Positions 9,715-16,716 of a stretch of 25,706 nucleotides of DNA are shown in pieces; position 1 is the stretch's first letter, and each line of letters opens with the position of its first letter. The stretch lies in the NCBI GenBank assembly GCA_016839665.1, contig JAEOTU010000079.1, positions 1-25,706 on the forward strand. Reading direction: 5' to 3'. Below the pieces are notes generated by a model, which worked only from the letters and a program-made list of their open reading frames with translations, was not told where the DNA came from and ran no database searches. Origin of the DNA: Candidatus Hodarchaeota archaeon. Lineage in GTDB: Archaea; Asgardarchaeota; Heimdallarchaeia; Hodarchaeales; Hodarchaeaceae. Both the position numbers and the translations under genes were made by a program.

Positions 9715-10920
9715 TTGGCCTTAGCTGATCCTTTTTCAAAGATGGAAAAACAGGGAGTTCTCAATGAAGTTATAATGCCCTCTCTAGAAAAGATATTAGA
9801 CATTTCAGAATTATTGGTAGTCGCTTATCTCTTTGGACCAGTAATAATGGCCTTGACTAGTAGTCAGGGCAAATTTTTAGGAAAAGACGTTATATTTTGG
9901 GTTCAAGATGCATGGCCAGCTATCCCAGCTCTTCTAGTTCTTGGAATACTGGTGAAAAAATATTCGTTTAAGGATTTTAGGGTTCAACTACTCATCCATT
10001 TTGTCGTCGCGGTATTTCTTGTCCGACACGTTAATAGGATGGTTTATCAGGTCGAAGCAACAGAGAGTCCCACAAATATTGTGTTATACACTATTATATT
10101 GTACCTAGTTGTAATCCCAGGGGTTATTGGTGCAGTTCTGAACATTTACCGCTCAGTCCAAGAACCCATTGAAATCTTTAGAGAAGAGATTAACACTGTA
10201 GCAACAGGAAATCTTAGTGTTTCTTCGCAGGATTTACGGACATATGGCTCAGAGTTTGGAGACATTGAACGGTCCTTTCACCATATGGTAAATACCTTTT
10301 CAGCCGTCATTTCCAAGTCTCAAACAACATCTGAAACCCTCAATATCTCTGCAGACGAATTAGCTAAAACCGCTGAAGAAGTCAACGCCCTTTCAGAGGA
10401 AATCGCCTCCACAATCCAACAAATAAGTCGAGGCGCAGCAAGTCAATCCGAAATGTCTGTTAAAGCTATTGAAGACATAGGGACTATGACTAAAGTAGTC
10501 GATCAAACACTGAATGATATAGAATCAACATTGGGGATTATCCAAGACATTGCAGGACAAACCAATATTCTTGCATTAAATGCTGCCATTGAAGCTGCTC
10601 GGGCTGGTGAATATGGACGAGGTTTTGCTGTTGTGTCAGACAATGTTCGAAGATTAGCTGAAGAAACAAAGAAGAACTCCAACGATATCAGTGGATTAGC
10701 TGAAACCATTATCAATAACATCAGTGGGAATGTTATTCAATTGCAAGAGACCTTACAAAATTTCGCGGCTCAATCGGAAGAATTCAGTGCATCAAGTGAG
10801 GAAGTAGCTGCTGCAACAGAAGAACAGACAGCCGCGATGCATCAATTGACTACATCCGCCCAAGAATTGTCAAGCTTAAGTTTACAAATGACAGAGTATA
10901 TTAAAATCTTTAAAAGTTGA
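9715..10920 (+). CDS. Methyl-accepting chemotaxis protein with four membrane helices and no sensor domain
   Basis: This 401-residue chemoreceptor has four predicted membrane helices in its first 145 residues (about 32-50, 68-84, 90-108, 120-143) and no sizeable outer ligand domain. A HAMP-like segment follows (about 144-200, ending [12 protein letters not shown]). The coiled-coil signalling domain spans about 200-395; its tip (about 276-310) has the near-invariant [26 protein letters not shown] that contacts CheA and CheW. Each coiled-coil arm is only about 80 residues, which suggests a short-helix class such as 24H; this is an estimate. No CheA, CheW, CheR or CheB gene is in the window, and there is no C-terminal tether pentapeptide. 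The TTG at 9715 gives MALADPF; the ATG at 9742 is an alternative start that leaves all helices intact. Confidence 0.9.
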   Translation: MALADPFSKMEKQGVLNEVIMPSLEKILDISELLVVAYLFGPVIMALTSSQGKFLGKDVIFWVQDAWPAIPALLVLGILVKKYSFKDFRVQLLIHFVVAVFLVRHVNRMVYQVEATESPTNIVLYTIILYLVVIPGVIGAVLNIYRSVQEPIEIFREEINTVATGNLSVSSQDLRTYGSEFGDIERSFHHMVNTFSAVISKSQTTSETLNISADELAKTAEEVNALSEEIASTIQQISRGAASQSEMSVKAIEDIGTMTKVVDQTLNDIESTLGIIQDIAGQTNILALNAAIEAARAGEYGRGFAVVSDNVRRLAEETKKNSNDISGLAETIINNISGNVIQLQETLQNFAAQSEEFSASSEEVAAATEEQTAAMHQLTTSAQELSSLSLQMTEYIKIFKS

Positions 10921-10968
10921 AAAAAAGGGATTTTATCTGTTTATGAGAATTTTCTTTATACTCAATGC

Positions 10969-10984
10969 GAAAAGCTGAAAAGCT
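10969..10984 (+). repeat. 8-bp tandem repeat upstream of the Lrp-like regulator
   Basis: GAAAAGCT occurs twice head to tail. It lies in the 186-nt gap between the chemoreceptor and the double regulator. It could be part of an operator, but two short AT-rich copies may be chance. Confidence 0.25.
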
Positions 10985-11106
10985 AATTAATGAGTAAAGG
11001 TAACTTATATCAATTCATTTTCATGAAAAAAAATGAAAGTTGAAACCAGATTAACAGCTTTATAGCAATATTATCTGTGGAAAAAGGAGATTCGGGAAGT
11101 TAACAA

Positions 11107-12081
11107 ATGGATTTTGCGGATAAGTCCCTTCTTTTTGAATTGGTTGAAAACTGCCGGGCTCCATTTTCCAAACTGTCAGAAAGGCTAAACATTTCAATCG
11201 ATGAGGTAGATGCTCGGCTCCATCAATTGGTAAGGGATCGAATTATCTTAAAGTTCACTATTGCGCCAATTCCAGCGTTGTTTGGCGCGAAAGAGGCGAT
11301 TCTCTTCTTTCGTTCTAGCCAACCAATAGGTCAGGATCGAATCAACTCATTAGGTATAAATCCTGCAGTCGAGTTCATCTCAGTAGGCACCTTATTAGAG
11401 GGTTTTTCGTACATCCATTTTAGAACACAAAACGAATTAGATTCGGTCGTGAAATACTTCCAACAGGTAAATCCAGCATTTGAGGAAGTCGAGGCATATC
11501 CAGTCCAATTATTGTCTGAAGAAGCTCGAAAAATACCAAAAAGAAATATTTTTGCTATTGAGAATATAGACTGGAGAATGCTCATTTATCTCCGCGAAGA
11601 AGGCCGTCTTTCTCTATCAGAACTTTCTACACGAACCAACATTGCCATGGAAACATTACAGGAACGATTAGAGTTTTTGCGAACCAATAACCTCATAGAA
11701 GAAACCATTCATATAAATCCCAGCAAGACCCAGAAAGAAAATTGGACAATATTTCGTTTAAAACTCACGATTCTCACTAAAGTTCTCTTTGAAGAACTTA
11801 AGGTCGAATTAGAGTCCATTCAGTCTTACTGGAGCTCTAGTTGCTGGAAAGTTCCTGATAAGTCAATCCTTATTTTGGGATTCCTCTGTTCGTCATTTTC
11901 TGAAGTAGAAAAAATCGAGGCATGGCTTTCGGAGACCCCAGGCCTCATCAGTATCGAAAAAACCGTTGGAGGCACAACCTATTACTTTCCTGATTTTCGT
12001 GATGAACTTTTGGACGAGAAGCGGAAATCTTCATGGTTTAACGTTGAGAGATGGGTGGATCCCAATGAAAGTGGGATGTGA
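11107..12081 (+). CDS. Tandem Lrp/AsnC-like winged-helix regulator
   Basis: The 324-residue protein is an internal duplication of the Lrp/AsnC plan. Residues about 1-52 form a first winged helix (LFELVENCRAPFSKLSERLNISIDEVDARLHQLVRDRII), and about 53-135 form a first alpha/beta domain with the spacing of an AsnC ligand-binding (RAM) domain. Residues about 153-205 form a second winged helix (DWRMLIYLREEGRLSLSELSTRTNIAMETLQERLEFLRTNNLI), followed by a second alpha/beta half. It is probably a DNA-binding transcription regulator. The same two-fold plan occurs in siroheme decarboxylases (AhbA/AhbB), but I see no heme-pathway neighbours. The ATG at 11107 is preceded by AAGGAGA (11084-11090), rather far, and GGGAAG (11094-11099), well placed. 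The methyltransferase gene begins 27 nt downstream, so the two are probably cotranscribed. Confidence 0.75.
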   Translation: MDFADKSLLFELVENCRAPFSKLSERLNISIDEVDARLHQLVRDRIILKFTIAPIPALFGAKEAILFFRSSQPIGQDRINSLGINPAVEFISVGTLLEGFSYIHFRTQNELDSVVKYFQQVNPAFEEVEAYPVQLLSEEARKIPKRNIFAIENIDWRMLIYLREEGRLSLSELSTRTNIAMETLQERLEFLRTNNLIEETIHINPSKTQKENWTIFRLKLTILTKVLFEELKVELESIQSYWSSSCWKVPDKSILILGFLCSSFSEVEKIEAWLSETPGLISIEKTVGGTTYYFPDFRDELLDEKRKSSWFNVERWVDPNESGM

Positions 12082-12108
12082 AAAATACGCATTTCTTAAC
12101 ATAATGAC

Positions 12109-12759
12109 GTGATCTTTGATATGCCATCCCAACGGGAATATTGGGAAAAATCGTTCAGGAAATTTAAAGATTTTAGGGAAAATGAGGAAATAACCTATGA
12201 CAATTGGCTAGAAACCTATCTCTCAACTTTAAAGGATCACAAATTATCGTTCTTCCTCGATTTGGGCTGTGGTTTAGGTCACTCCACATTCTATCTTCTT
12301 AAACATGAACTTAATGTTATTTCCGTAGATATATCGAATATTGCTTGTATTTGGATGAAAAAAATACTTTCAGACTCTTTAATCCTTCAATGTGATTTTC
12401 TTGGTGGATTACCTTTTAAATCAAACACTTTCCAAGTAATTGTCGCTGATTCTTCCCTTCATTATTTTTTCAGGAAAGAGTTTGAGCTAATTTTAGACGA
12501 AATTTATAGAGTATTAACAAAAAATGGTATAATTCTCTTAAGAGTTAATTCTACTAAAGATACAAATTATGGGGCTGGTCAGGGGAGGCAAGTTGAGAAA
12601 AATCTTTATTTTAGTCAGAATAGATATAAAAAATTCTTTGAAAAAGAGGAGTTGGAGAATTTTTTTGAAGGATTAAACATTTTCACCTTAAAAGCGATCG
12701 AAACAACTAGATTTGGGTTGATAAAACATCAGTGGGAGCTATTTGGGAAAAAGAAATAA
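12109..12759 (+). CDS. SAM-dependent methyltransferase, class I
   Basis: The product has up to 216 residues and a Rossmann-like methyltransferase fold. Motif I is FFLDLGCGLGHST (residues 48-60), which binds the methionine part of SAM. The acidic residue ending strand 2 is D74 in VISVDIS. QCDFLGGLPFKSNTFQVIVADSSLHYFF gives the motif II/III region, and YRVLTKNGIILLRV is the usual strand 5. The family is Methyltransf_11/25-like, with a small-molecule substrate that cannot be deduced. The start is either the GTG at 12109 or the ATG at 12121. It follows the Lrp-like regulator by 27 nt, suggesting an operon. Codon use toward the 3' end is more AT-rich than in its neighbours. Confidence 0.85.
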   Translation: MIFDMPSQREYWEKSFRKFKDFRENEEITYDNWLETYLSTLKDHKLSFFLDLGCGLGHSTFYLLKHELNVISVDISNIACIWMKKILSDSLILQCDFLGGLPFKSNTFQVIVADSSLHYFFRKEFELILDEIYRVLTKNGIILLRVNSTKDTNYGAGQGRQVEKNLYFSQNRYKKFFEKEELENFFEGLNIFTLKAIETTRFGLIKHQWELFGKKK

Positions 12760-12820
12760 CTTCCAAGATTTCCTATCTATCTGGGACCTTAAAATTCACC
12801 TTAGGGATATTTCTCCCCTA

Positions 12821-12849
12821 CTCCTGAAAGACCGTTGGTCTTTCAGGAG
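12821..12849. terminator. Perfect 13-bp hairpin between convergent genes
   Basis: Positions 12821-12833 and 12837-12849 are exact reverse complements (CTCCTGAAAGACC and GGTCTTTCAGGAG) around a 3-nt loop. The hairpin lies between the convergent methyltransferase and zinc-finger genes, so it could end transcription in both directions. Its right arm continues into ATGGTTTTCTTGAA, and that whole stretch recurs at about 15.0 kb. Confidence 0.7.
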
Positions 12850-12866
12850 ATGGTTTTCTTGAATCT

Positions 12867-13943
12867 CTAAAACCGGTTAATCATGATGCTATAACGATTC
12901 TTCGTTCCTAAGGCATATATATCAAATTTGTTATTTTTAGGGGTTACAATGGCCAATCGAAGAAGAAAAACTAGCAAAATTGGCTTTAAAGGCCGTTCAG
13001 ATGATTTTTCTTTGTTATAGTCCTTTTCAAGGTTTTCCCAGGTCTTTCGGGTCTCATCAATGCATTTCTTCAGATCTTTGTCCAAAGAAATCACACCAAA
13101 AAGCTCTTTGAGGTTTTTTTCCGTTAGTTTTTTTGGATCTTGAATAGGATAAGATTCTGCAGATTCAAGCTTCTGGGAATAATCCTTATCTTTCAGCATC
13201 CATTCATCCTTTTTGGCCATAAATGAATAAAGTTCCTTGCTAGGAGTAATTTTAAGAGGTACCAGACTATCAAAGAATTGATAAAATACCCCTACTCCGC
13301 CACACTCACGACAAGCTATTGGATTACCCTTACACTCATAACAGACAGTCTTACCAGTTCCTCCACACTTTTTACAGGTAATTCTGCCAGAACCAAAGCA
13401 AATAGAACATTGATGAGTTCTTTTTTCTCCAGATACTTTTTTTTCGTTTCCTCTTTTATCAATCTCTCTGACTGTTAATTCGGTAATAATCTTTCCTGAT
13501 CCCTTACAATTATAACAATTAACCTCTTTCCCTTTGCAATCCTCGCAAACAATCTGACGAGAATTGTTGCAGTGGTTACATTTTCTAGTACCTTTTCCTG
13601 CACATTTTTCACAGCGGACTTCTTTAAGGGTTTTCAACATAGGCACATATTCTTTCCCTTTCCAAACATTGGCATCGATAGCTTCAGAAAATGAATAGAA
13701 CGTAATATCTTTCAGCTTTGACACACTGATTTCTTCTGGTTTCGATTCTTTTCCAACTGGACTCTTTTTCTTCCCGAAAATCTGAGAATTAAAGAATAAG
13801 AACGCTGATTTTTCAACATCTTTCACACTTTCAGCTGCTGAAATGGCTACTTTTTCAATACCGAAGGATTTTTTCAATTTTTTTGAATCTATCCTAGACA
13901 GAAACTTGTTAAACACTTCATCCGCATCAGGAGATAATATCAT
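12867..13943 (-). CDS. DnaJ-type Cys-rich zinc-finger protein lacking a J domain
   Basis: This 358-residue cytoplasmic protein has eight CxxC motifs between residues 111 and 214 (at 111, 122, 133, 143, 179, 190, 201 and 211), many followed by GxG, as in the DnaJ zinc domain (CEKCAGKG, CYNCKGSG, CSICFGSG, CKKCGGTG, CRECGGVG). DnaJ has four such motifs, so this domain is about twice that size and could bind four zinc ions. There is no HPD J domain at the N-terminus; residues 1-110 show no clear relation, though SFSEAIDANVWKGKEY may be a strand region. The C-terminal 140 residues are Lys-rich with no recognised fold. The layout resembles the eukaryotic SSUH2-type proteins, but that match is from memory. 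A protein-folding or thiol-related role is inferred. It is convergent with the methyltransferase gene. Confidence 0.8.
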   Translation of the reverse strand: MILSPDADEVFNKFLSRIDSKKLKKSFGIEKVAISAAESVKDVEKSAFLFFNSQIFGKKKSPVGKESKPEEISVSKLKDITFYSFSEAIDANVWKGKEYVPMLKTLKEVRCEKCAGKGTRKCNHCNNSRQIVCEDCKGKEVNCYNCKGSGKIITELTVREIDKRGNEKKVSGEKRTHQCSICFGSGRITCKKCGGTGKTVCYECKGNPIACRECGGVGVFYQFFDSLVPLKITPSKELYSFMAKKDEWMLKDKDYSQKLESAESYPIQDPKKLTEKNLKELFGVISLDKDLKKCIDETRKTWENLEKDYNKEKSSERPLKPILLVFLLRLAIVTPKNNKFDIYALGTKNRYSIMINRF

Positions 13944-14058
13944 TTTTACACTCTCACTTTTTACTTGAAAATTGCTTTAAGACTTCACATGAATAACATT
14001 TAATATGTAGGAAAAAAAAACTCGAATGTAATTTTTAATTGCTAGCGAAGGTGAGTGA

Positions 14059-14952
14059 ATGGCACCAATCCAGATAATCCAATGGATTTATCTGTTTATA
14101 AGCATATTTTGTCTAATGCCAGCGGTTCTACTGATTATACATTATATACGAACCCATGTACTGGATTATCTAATTTTTGCTGGTGTCTTTGTCGGAGTTG
14201 TAATCAACCAAGTTTTCTCATTTTTCTATGTGATTGATCCAATCAATGTATTGGTGAATCAGATTGTGACGTCGAGCTATATTATTGTTTATCTCTTTTT
14301 ATTCATTCATGCTGTTAGGGTAAAATATGAAAAACCTCCAAGATTACTCTTGTATATTGGCCTTGTTTGGTATGCAATTCTCCAGATTATGATATTTTTC
14401 TATGGTGTGGTGGAACTACCAGAGAAGATCAATTTCCTCTTTATAACAATGAATAATGTTGATGCTTTTGATGTAGGTGTTGCGATACTGATCCAAGGAA
14501 ATCTAGTTATCATGGGTCAAGGATACGACTTTCTTATTAGTATTTTCCGCATTTTTACATTGGTAATAGCTGTTCATGCTTATTTTACAGTAAAAATGGC
14601 CGTAAATGATGTAAGAATGAAAACGGTGAAAATTCTATGGATTTTTGTAGGATTTTGTACCATGGGCCGCCCCCTGTTATATTTGATTGATTTGATCACT
14701 CCTTTGGAGCTTATATCAGCAATTAGAAGTTTTCCGGACTTAGTGGCTGTATTGATCATCACAGTTATCATTATTCGATATCCCGAGTGTGTCTTGATTT
14801 CAAAGTCACAATTGACGAGGGCGTCATACCTCTATAAGAAACTCAAATCTGGAGAATTTGGTCAGACAAAAATGGATATTGGGCTGTCTGTTCTTTATGC
14901 ATATCTAAACGAATTACCACCAGAACTATTTGAAAAGGTAGATTCTGGATGA
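14059..14952 (+). CDS. Seven-helix integral membrane protein of unknown function
   Basis: The 297-residue protein has seven hydrophobic helices at about residues 5-27, 33-57, 66-86, 95-118, 158-178, 189-212 and 222-244. A loop of about 40 residues lies between helices 4 and 5. A charged tail of about 50 residues (SKSQLTRASYLYKKLKSGEFGQTKMDIG) follows, which is probably cytoplasmic. The plan resembles the 7-helix sensor part of some archaeal and bacterial histidine kinases, but no kinase, HAMP or output domain is attached. The ATG at 14059 has a well-placed AAGGTGAG (14048-14055). The gene is divergent from the zinc-finger gene and convergent with the HEAT-repeat gene. I do not recognise its function; a small sensor or receptor that signals through a partner is possible. 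Confidence 0.75.
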   Translation: MAPIQIIQWIYLFISIFCLMPAVLLIIHYIRTHVLDYLIFAGVFVGVVINQVFSFFYVIDPINVLVNQIVTSSYIIVYLFLFIHAVRVKYEKPPRLLLYIGLVWYAILQIMIFFYGVVELPEKINFLFITMNNVDAFDVGVAILIQGNLVIMGQGYDFLISIFRIFTLVIAVHAYFTVKMAVNDVRMKTVKILWIFVGFCTMGRPLLYLIDLITPLELISAIRSFPDLVAVLIITVIIIRYPECVLISKSQLTRASYLYKKLKSGEFGQTKMDIGLSVLYAYLNELPPELFEKVDSG

Positions 14953-14987
14953 GATTCATTGGAAATTTAAGCAGTAAGTGGAGAGTG

Positions 14988-15017
14988 GGCCTTCAGGAGA
15001 TGGTTCTCCTGAAAGCC
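14988..15017. terminator. Second hairpin of the shared TTCAGGAGATGGTT element
   Basis: TTCAGGAGA (14992-15000) pairs perfectly with TCTCCTGAA (15005-15013) around a TGGT loop. After one mismatch the stem extends by 3 bp (GGC 14988-14990 with GCC 15015-15017). It lies between the convergent 7-helix and HEAT-repeat genes and shares its core with the hairpin at 12821-12863. Confidence 0.65.
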
Positions 15018-15084
15018 ACAAATGGGTTCCGTCATTATTTTCAGACAGATCCATATAAGCTCCCAACTTTTAGATTTGAATTTC

Positions 15085-15714
15085 TTATTCAGTTTCGAAC
15101 AATCCAAGAGTTTCGTGAATAGCAGCAATAACCAAAGCTGAAGTCTCAGAGTGTAGCAATTGACGAATCTTCACTTTGAGCTGTGGATCTTCTAGCATTC
15201 CCAATCCCACTACAGCTCCTACTCGTACAGCTACTGAATCATCGCTTTTTGCTAGTTCTAATAAGGCGTCTTTAGCTTGATAGACCTTCAGTCTACCGAG
15301 AGCTCTAGCTGTTCTGTCCCTGAGGTCCGGTTCGGGTGAATGTAGATAATTCATCATCTTTTTTGAAATATCAAGAGATGGTGTGACCCCAATAAAGCTC
15401 AATGCCGCCACAACATTGCTACATACAGCTGGGTCTTCCATAAGAAATTCTAATAAGGGTATTGCTAGCTCTCCTTCCAAGAAAGCCAAAGCCATGACTG
15501 TTTCTCCACGAACATTTGCATTCTGATCAACTAAGGCTTTTTCTAATTTTGAGTGAACGATAACTGGTAAGTTCTCAACCTGGAGATCCATTTGGCCAAG
15601 CTGTTTGATTGCTCTTGCTCGCGTACGGGATTCAGGTGATTCCATATCTCGGATGATTGTCTCTAGATGGTTATTTAGCCGATTGTCAGCCAGATTAAGT
15701 TTCAGTTTAGTCAC
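15085..15714 (-). CDS. HEAT-repeat (PBS-lyase-type) protein
   Basis: This soluble 209-residue protein consists of about five HEAT-like helical pairs. Typical repeat cores are SRTRARAIKQLGQM, ANVRGETVMALAFLEGELAIPLLEFLMED, PDLRDRTARALGRLKVYQAKDALLELAKSD and VAVRVGAVVGLGMLEDPQLKVKIRQLL. Such proteins are mostly scaffolds for protein-protein contacts; in some families they are subunits for cofactor attachment, but no partner is nearby. The start is a GTG at 15714, with no good ATG in frame before residue 24. It is convergent with the 7-helix membrane protein gene. Confidence 0.85.
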   Translation of the reverse strand: MTKLKLNLADNRLNNHLETIIRDMESPESRTRARAIKQLGQMDLQVENLPVIVHSKLEKALVDQNANVRGETVMALAFLEGELAIPLLEFLMEDPAVCSNVVAALSFIGVTPSLDISKKMMNYLHSPEPDLRDRTARALGRLKVYQAKDALLELAKSDDSVAVRVGAVVGLGMLEDPQLKVKIRQLLHSETSALVIAAIHETLGLFETE

Positions 15715-15825
15715 TACCCACTGTCACTTTCTCTGAAAGGGTGACTAAAAAACACTTTTTTTTCTGCAATAAGAAGTCTTATATCTAGAATTTTCTAGAA
15801 AAATGCTATCATGTGTTAACATTCA

Positions 15826-15886
15826 TTATTGAGGGACATTCAGACTCTCAATCATATCACAAACCAAAGAATCCCAAGAATACTCT
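15826..15886 (-). pseudogene. Stranded 3'-end fragment of the GH63-like glycosidase gene
   Basis: Read on the minus strand, this encodes EYSWDSLVCDMIESLNVPQ and then a stop. It matches the C-terminus of the intact glycosidase (EYSWDSLVFDMINNPNVPQ). Positions 15831-15886 align without gaps to 16746-16801 with 5 mismatches in 56, including an identical 26-bp run at 15861-15886. Similarity stops abruptly at 15886 and fades into the shared AGAAAAATGCT on the other side. It has no start and cannot be a working gene. Confidence 0.85.
15831..15886 (+). repeat. Left direct repeat flanking the AbrB/VapC module
   Basis: This is 51/56 identical to 16746-16801 and in the same orientation, 915 bp away start to start. 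The two copies bracket a single toxin-antitoxin module. Confidence 0.85.
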
Positions 15887-15984
15887 AATAGTGTAACAAA
15901 AGGTTGATTTAATGATAGAAATAAATTCTAAGGAAAAACGTGAACTGGAAAAAATTAAGTCAAAATAAGCAAGACGTATTTTTT

Positions 15985-16003
15985 AGTAATATATATAATT
16001 AGT
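15985..16003 (+). promoter_or_regulatory. TATA-type promoter of the first AbrB/VapC operon
   Basis: TAATATATATAATTA lies with its centre about 37 nt before the ATG at 16032. Archaeal spacing would place the transcript start near 16020, leaving a very short leader. Confidence 0.55.
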
Positions 16004-16031
16004 AAGTTATCGATCTAGTAATGATGTTAAA

Positions 16032-16250
16032 ATGAAAGTTAAAGTTACTCGTAATGGCCAAATGACTATTCCATCTCACTTACGGGAGAAATATGGGATT
16101 AAAGAAGGGTCTATTATATTTATTGAAGATGATGGAGATGGAATAAAAATTAAGATACCCGATTGGATTGAAAAAGAGGCTGGTACGGCAAGTTATTCAG
16201 TAGACGAACTTAAATCAAAGTTAGACCAAGAACGAAATATTTGGAGTTAA
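16032..16250 (+). CDS. AbrB/SpoVT-type antitoxin
   Basis: The 72-residue protein begins with a swapped-hairpin AbrB DNA-binding domain (MKVKVTRNGQMTIPSHLREKYGIKEGSIIFIEDDGDGIKIKI, residues 1-43). Its acidic, helical C-terminal tail (DWIEKEAGTASYSVDELKSKLDQERNIWS) is the likely toxin-binding part. Such antitoxins usually repress their own operon and block the VapC nuclease. The toxin gene begins 3 nt after the stop, and a GGAG at the end of this gene (16243-16246) serves as its ribosome site, so the two are translationally linked. Confidence 0.9.
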   Translation: MKVKVTRNGQMTIPSHLREKYGIKEGSIIFIEDDGDGIKIKIPDWIEKEAGTASYSVDELKSKLDQERNIWS

Positions 16251-16253
16251 GAA

Positions 16254-16631
16254 TTGTTGCCCACGCTCGATACAAGGTTTTTTATAGATTTTTTTGGTCA
16301 GAAAAACGAGAAAAAGCTATCAAAATTAAAGGAGCTGGCGAAAAAAAAGGCGTTGGTATCAGTAATCTCACTTCATGAGATGTTTAAATTATTTGCAGAA
16401 ACTGAAGGGATTCCTATTGCTGAACATCGACTCAGAATAGTTCAATCTACATATGACATCATTGAGGTTACAGCAGATATTGCTATTGCAGCAGCAAGAA
16501 TTCGATTACATACGAAAATTCCAACAGCAGATAGTCTAATTGGAGCTTTAGCTCTTTCAAAAGACAAAATAATTGTTTCCGATGACCCCCATTTTGCAAT
16601 GATCCAAGGATTGCAGGTGAAATGGGTATAA
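16254..16631 (+). CDS. vapC: VapC-like PIN-domain toxin (ribonuclease)
   Basis: The 125-residue PIN protein has its acidic metal-binding residues in place: D6 (TLDTRFFID), E42 (ISLHEM), D93 (PTADSLIG) and D110 (IVSDDPHF). PIN toxins cut specific RNAs, often tRNAs or rRNA, when the antitoxin is lost. The start is the TTG at 16254, 7 nt after GGAG; a second TTG at 16257 is the alternative. The module is bracketed by the direct repeats at 15831-15886 and 16746-16801. It is probably active, as no key residue is missing. Confidence 0.9.
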   Translation: MLPTLDTRFFIDFFGQKNEKKLSKLKELAKKKALVSVISLHEMFKLFAETEGIPIAEHRLRIVQSTYDIIEVTADIAIAAARIRLHTKIPTADSLIGALALSKDKIIVSDDPHFAMIQGLQVKWV

Positions 16632-16716
16632 GTTAGAATAATGCTTAAACAAGAAACCTAAACAGGAACATGTTATAGTGATAGCAGTTGCTTTTTCTCC
16701 TAATAAAGGTCTTGAT

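Larger units (their letters stand above)
15715..16031. other. 317-nt gap holding a gene-end remnant and the AbrB promoter
   Basis: This region contains no complete gene. The middle part (15826-15886) is a stranded copy of the 3' end of the GH63-like gene, described separately. The right part holds the TATA element of the antitoxin gene. The rest is AT-rich and shows nothing I recognise. Confidence 0.6.
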
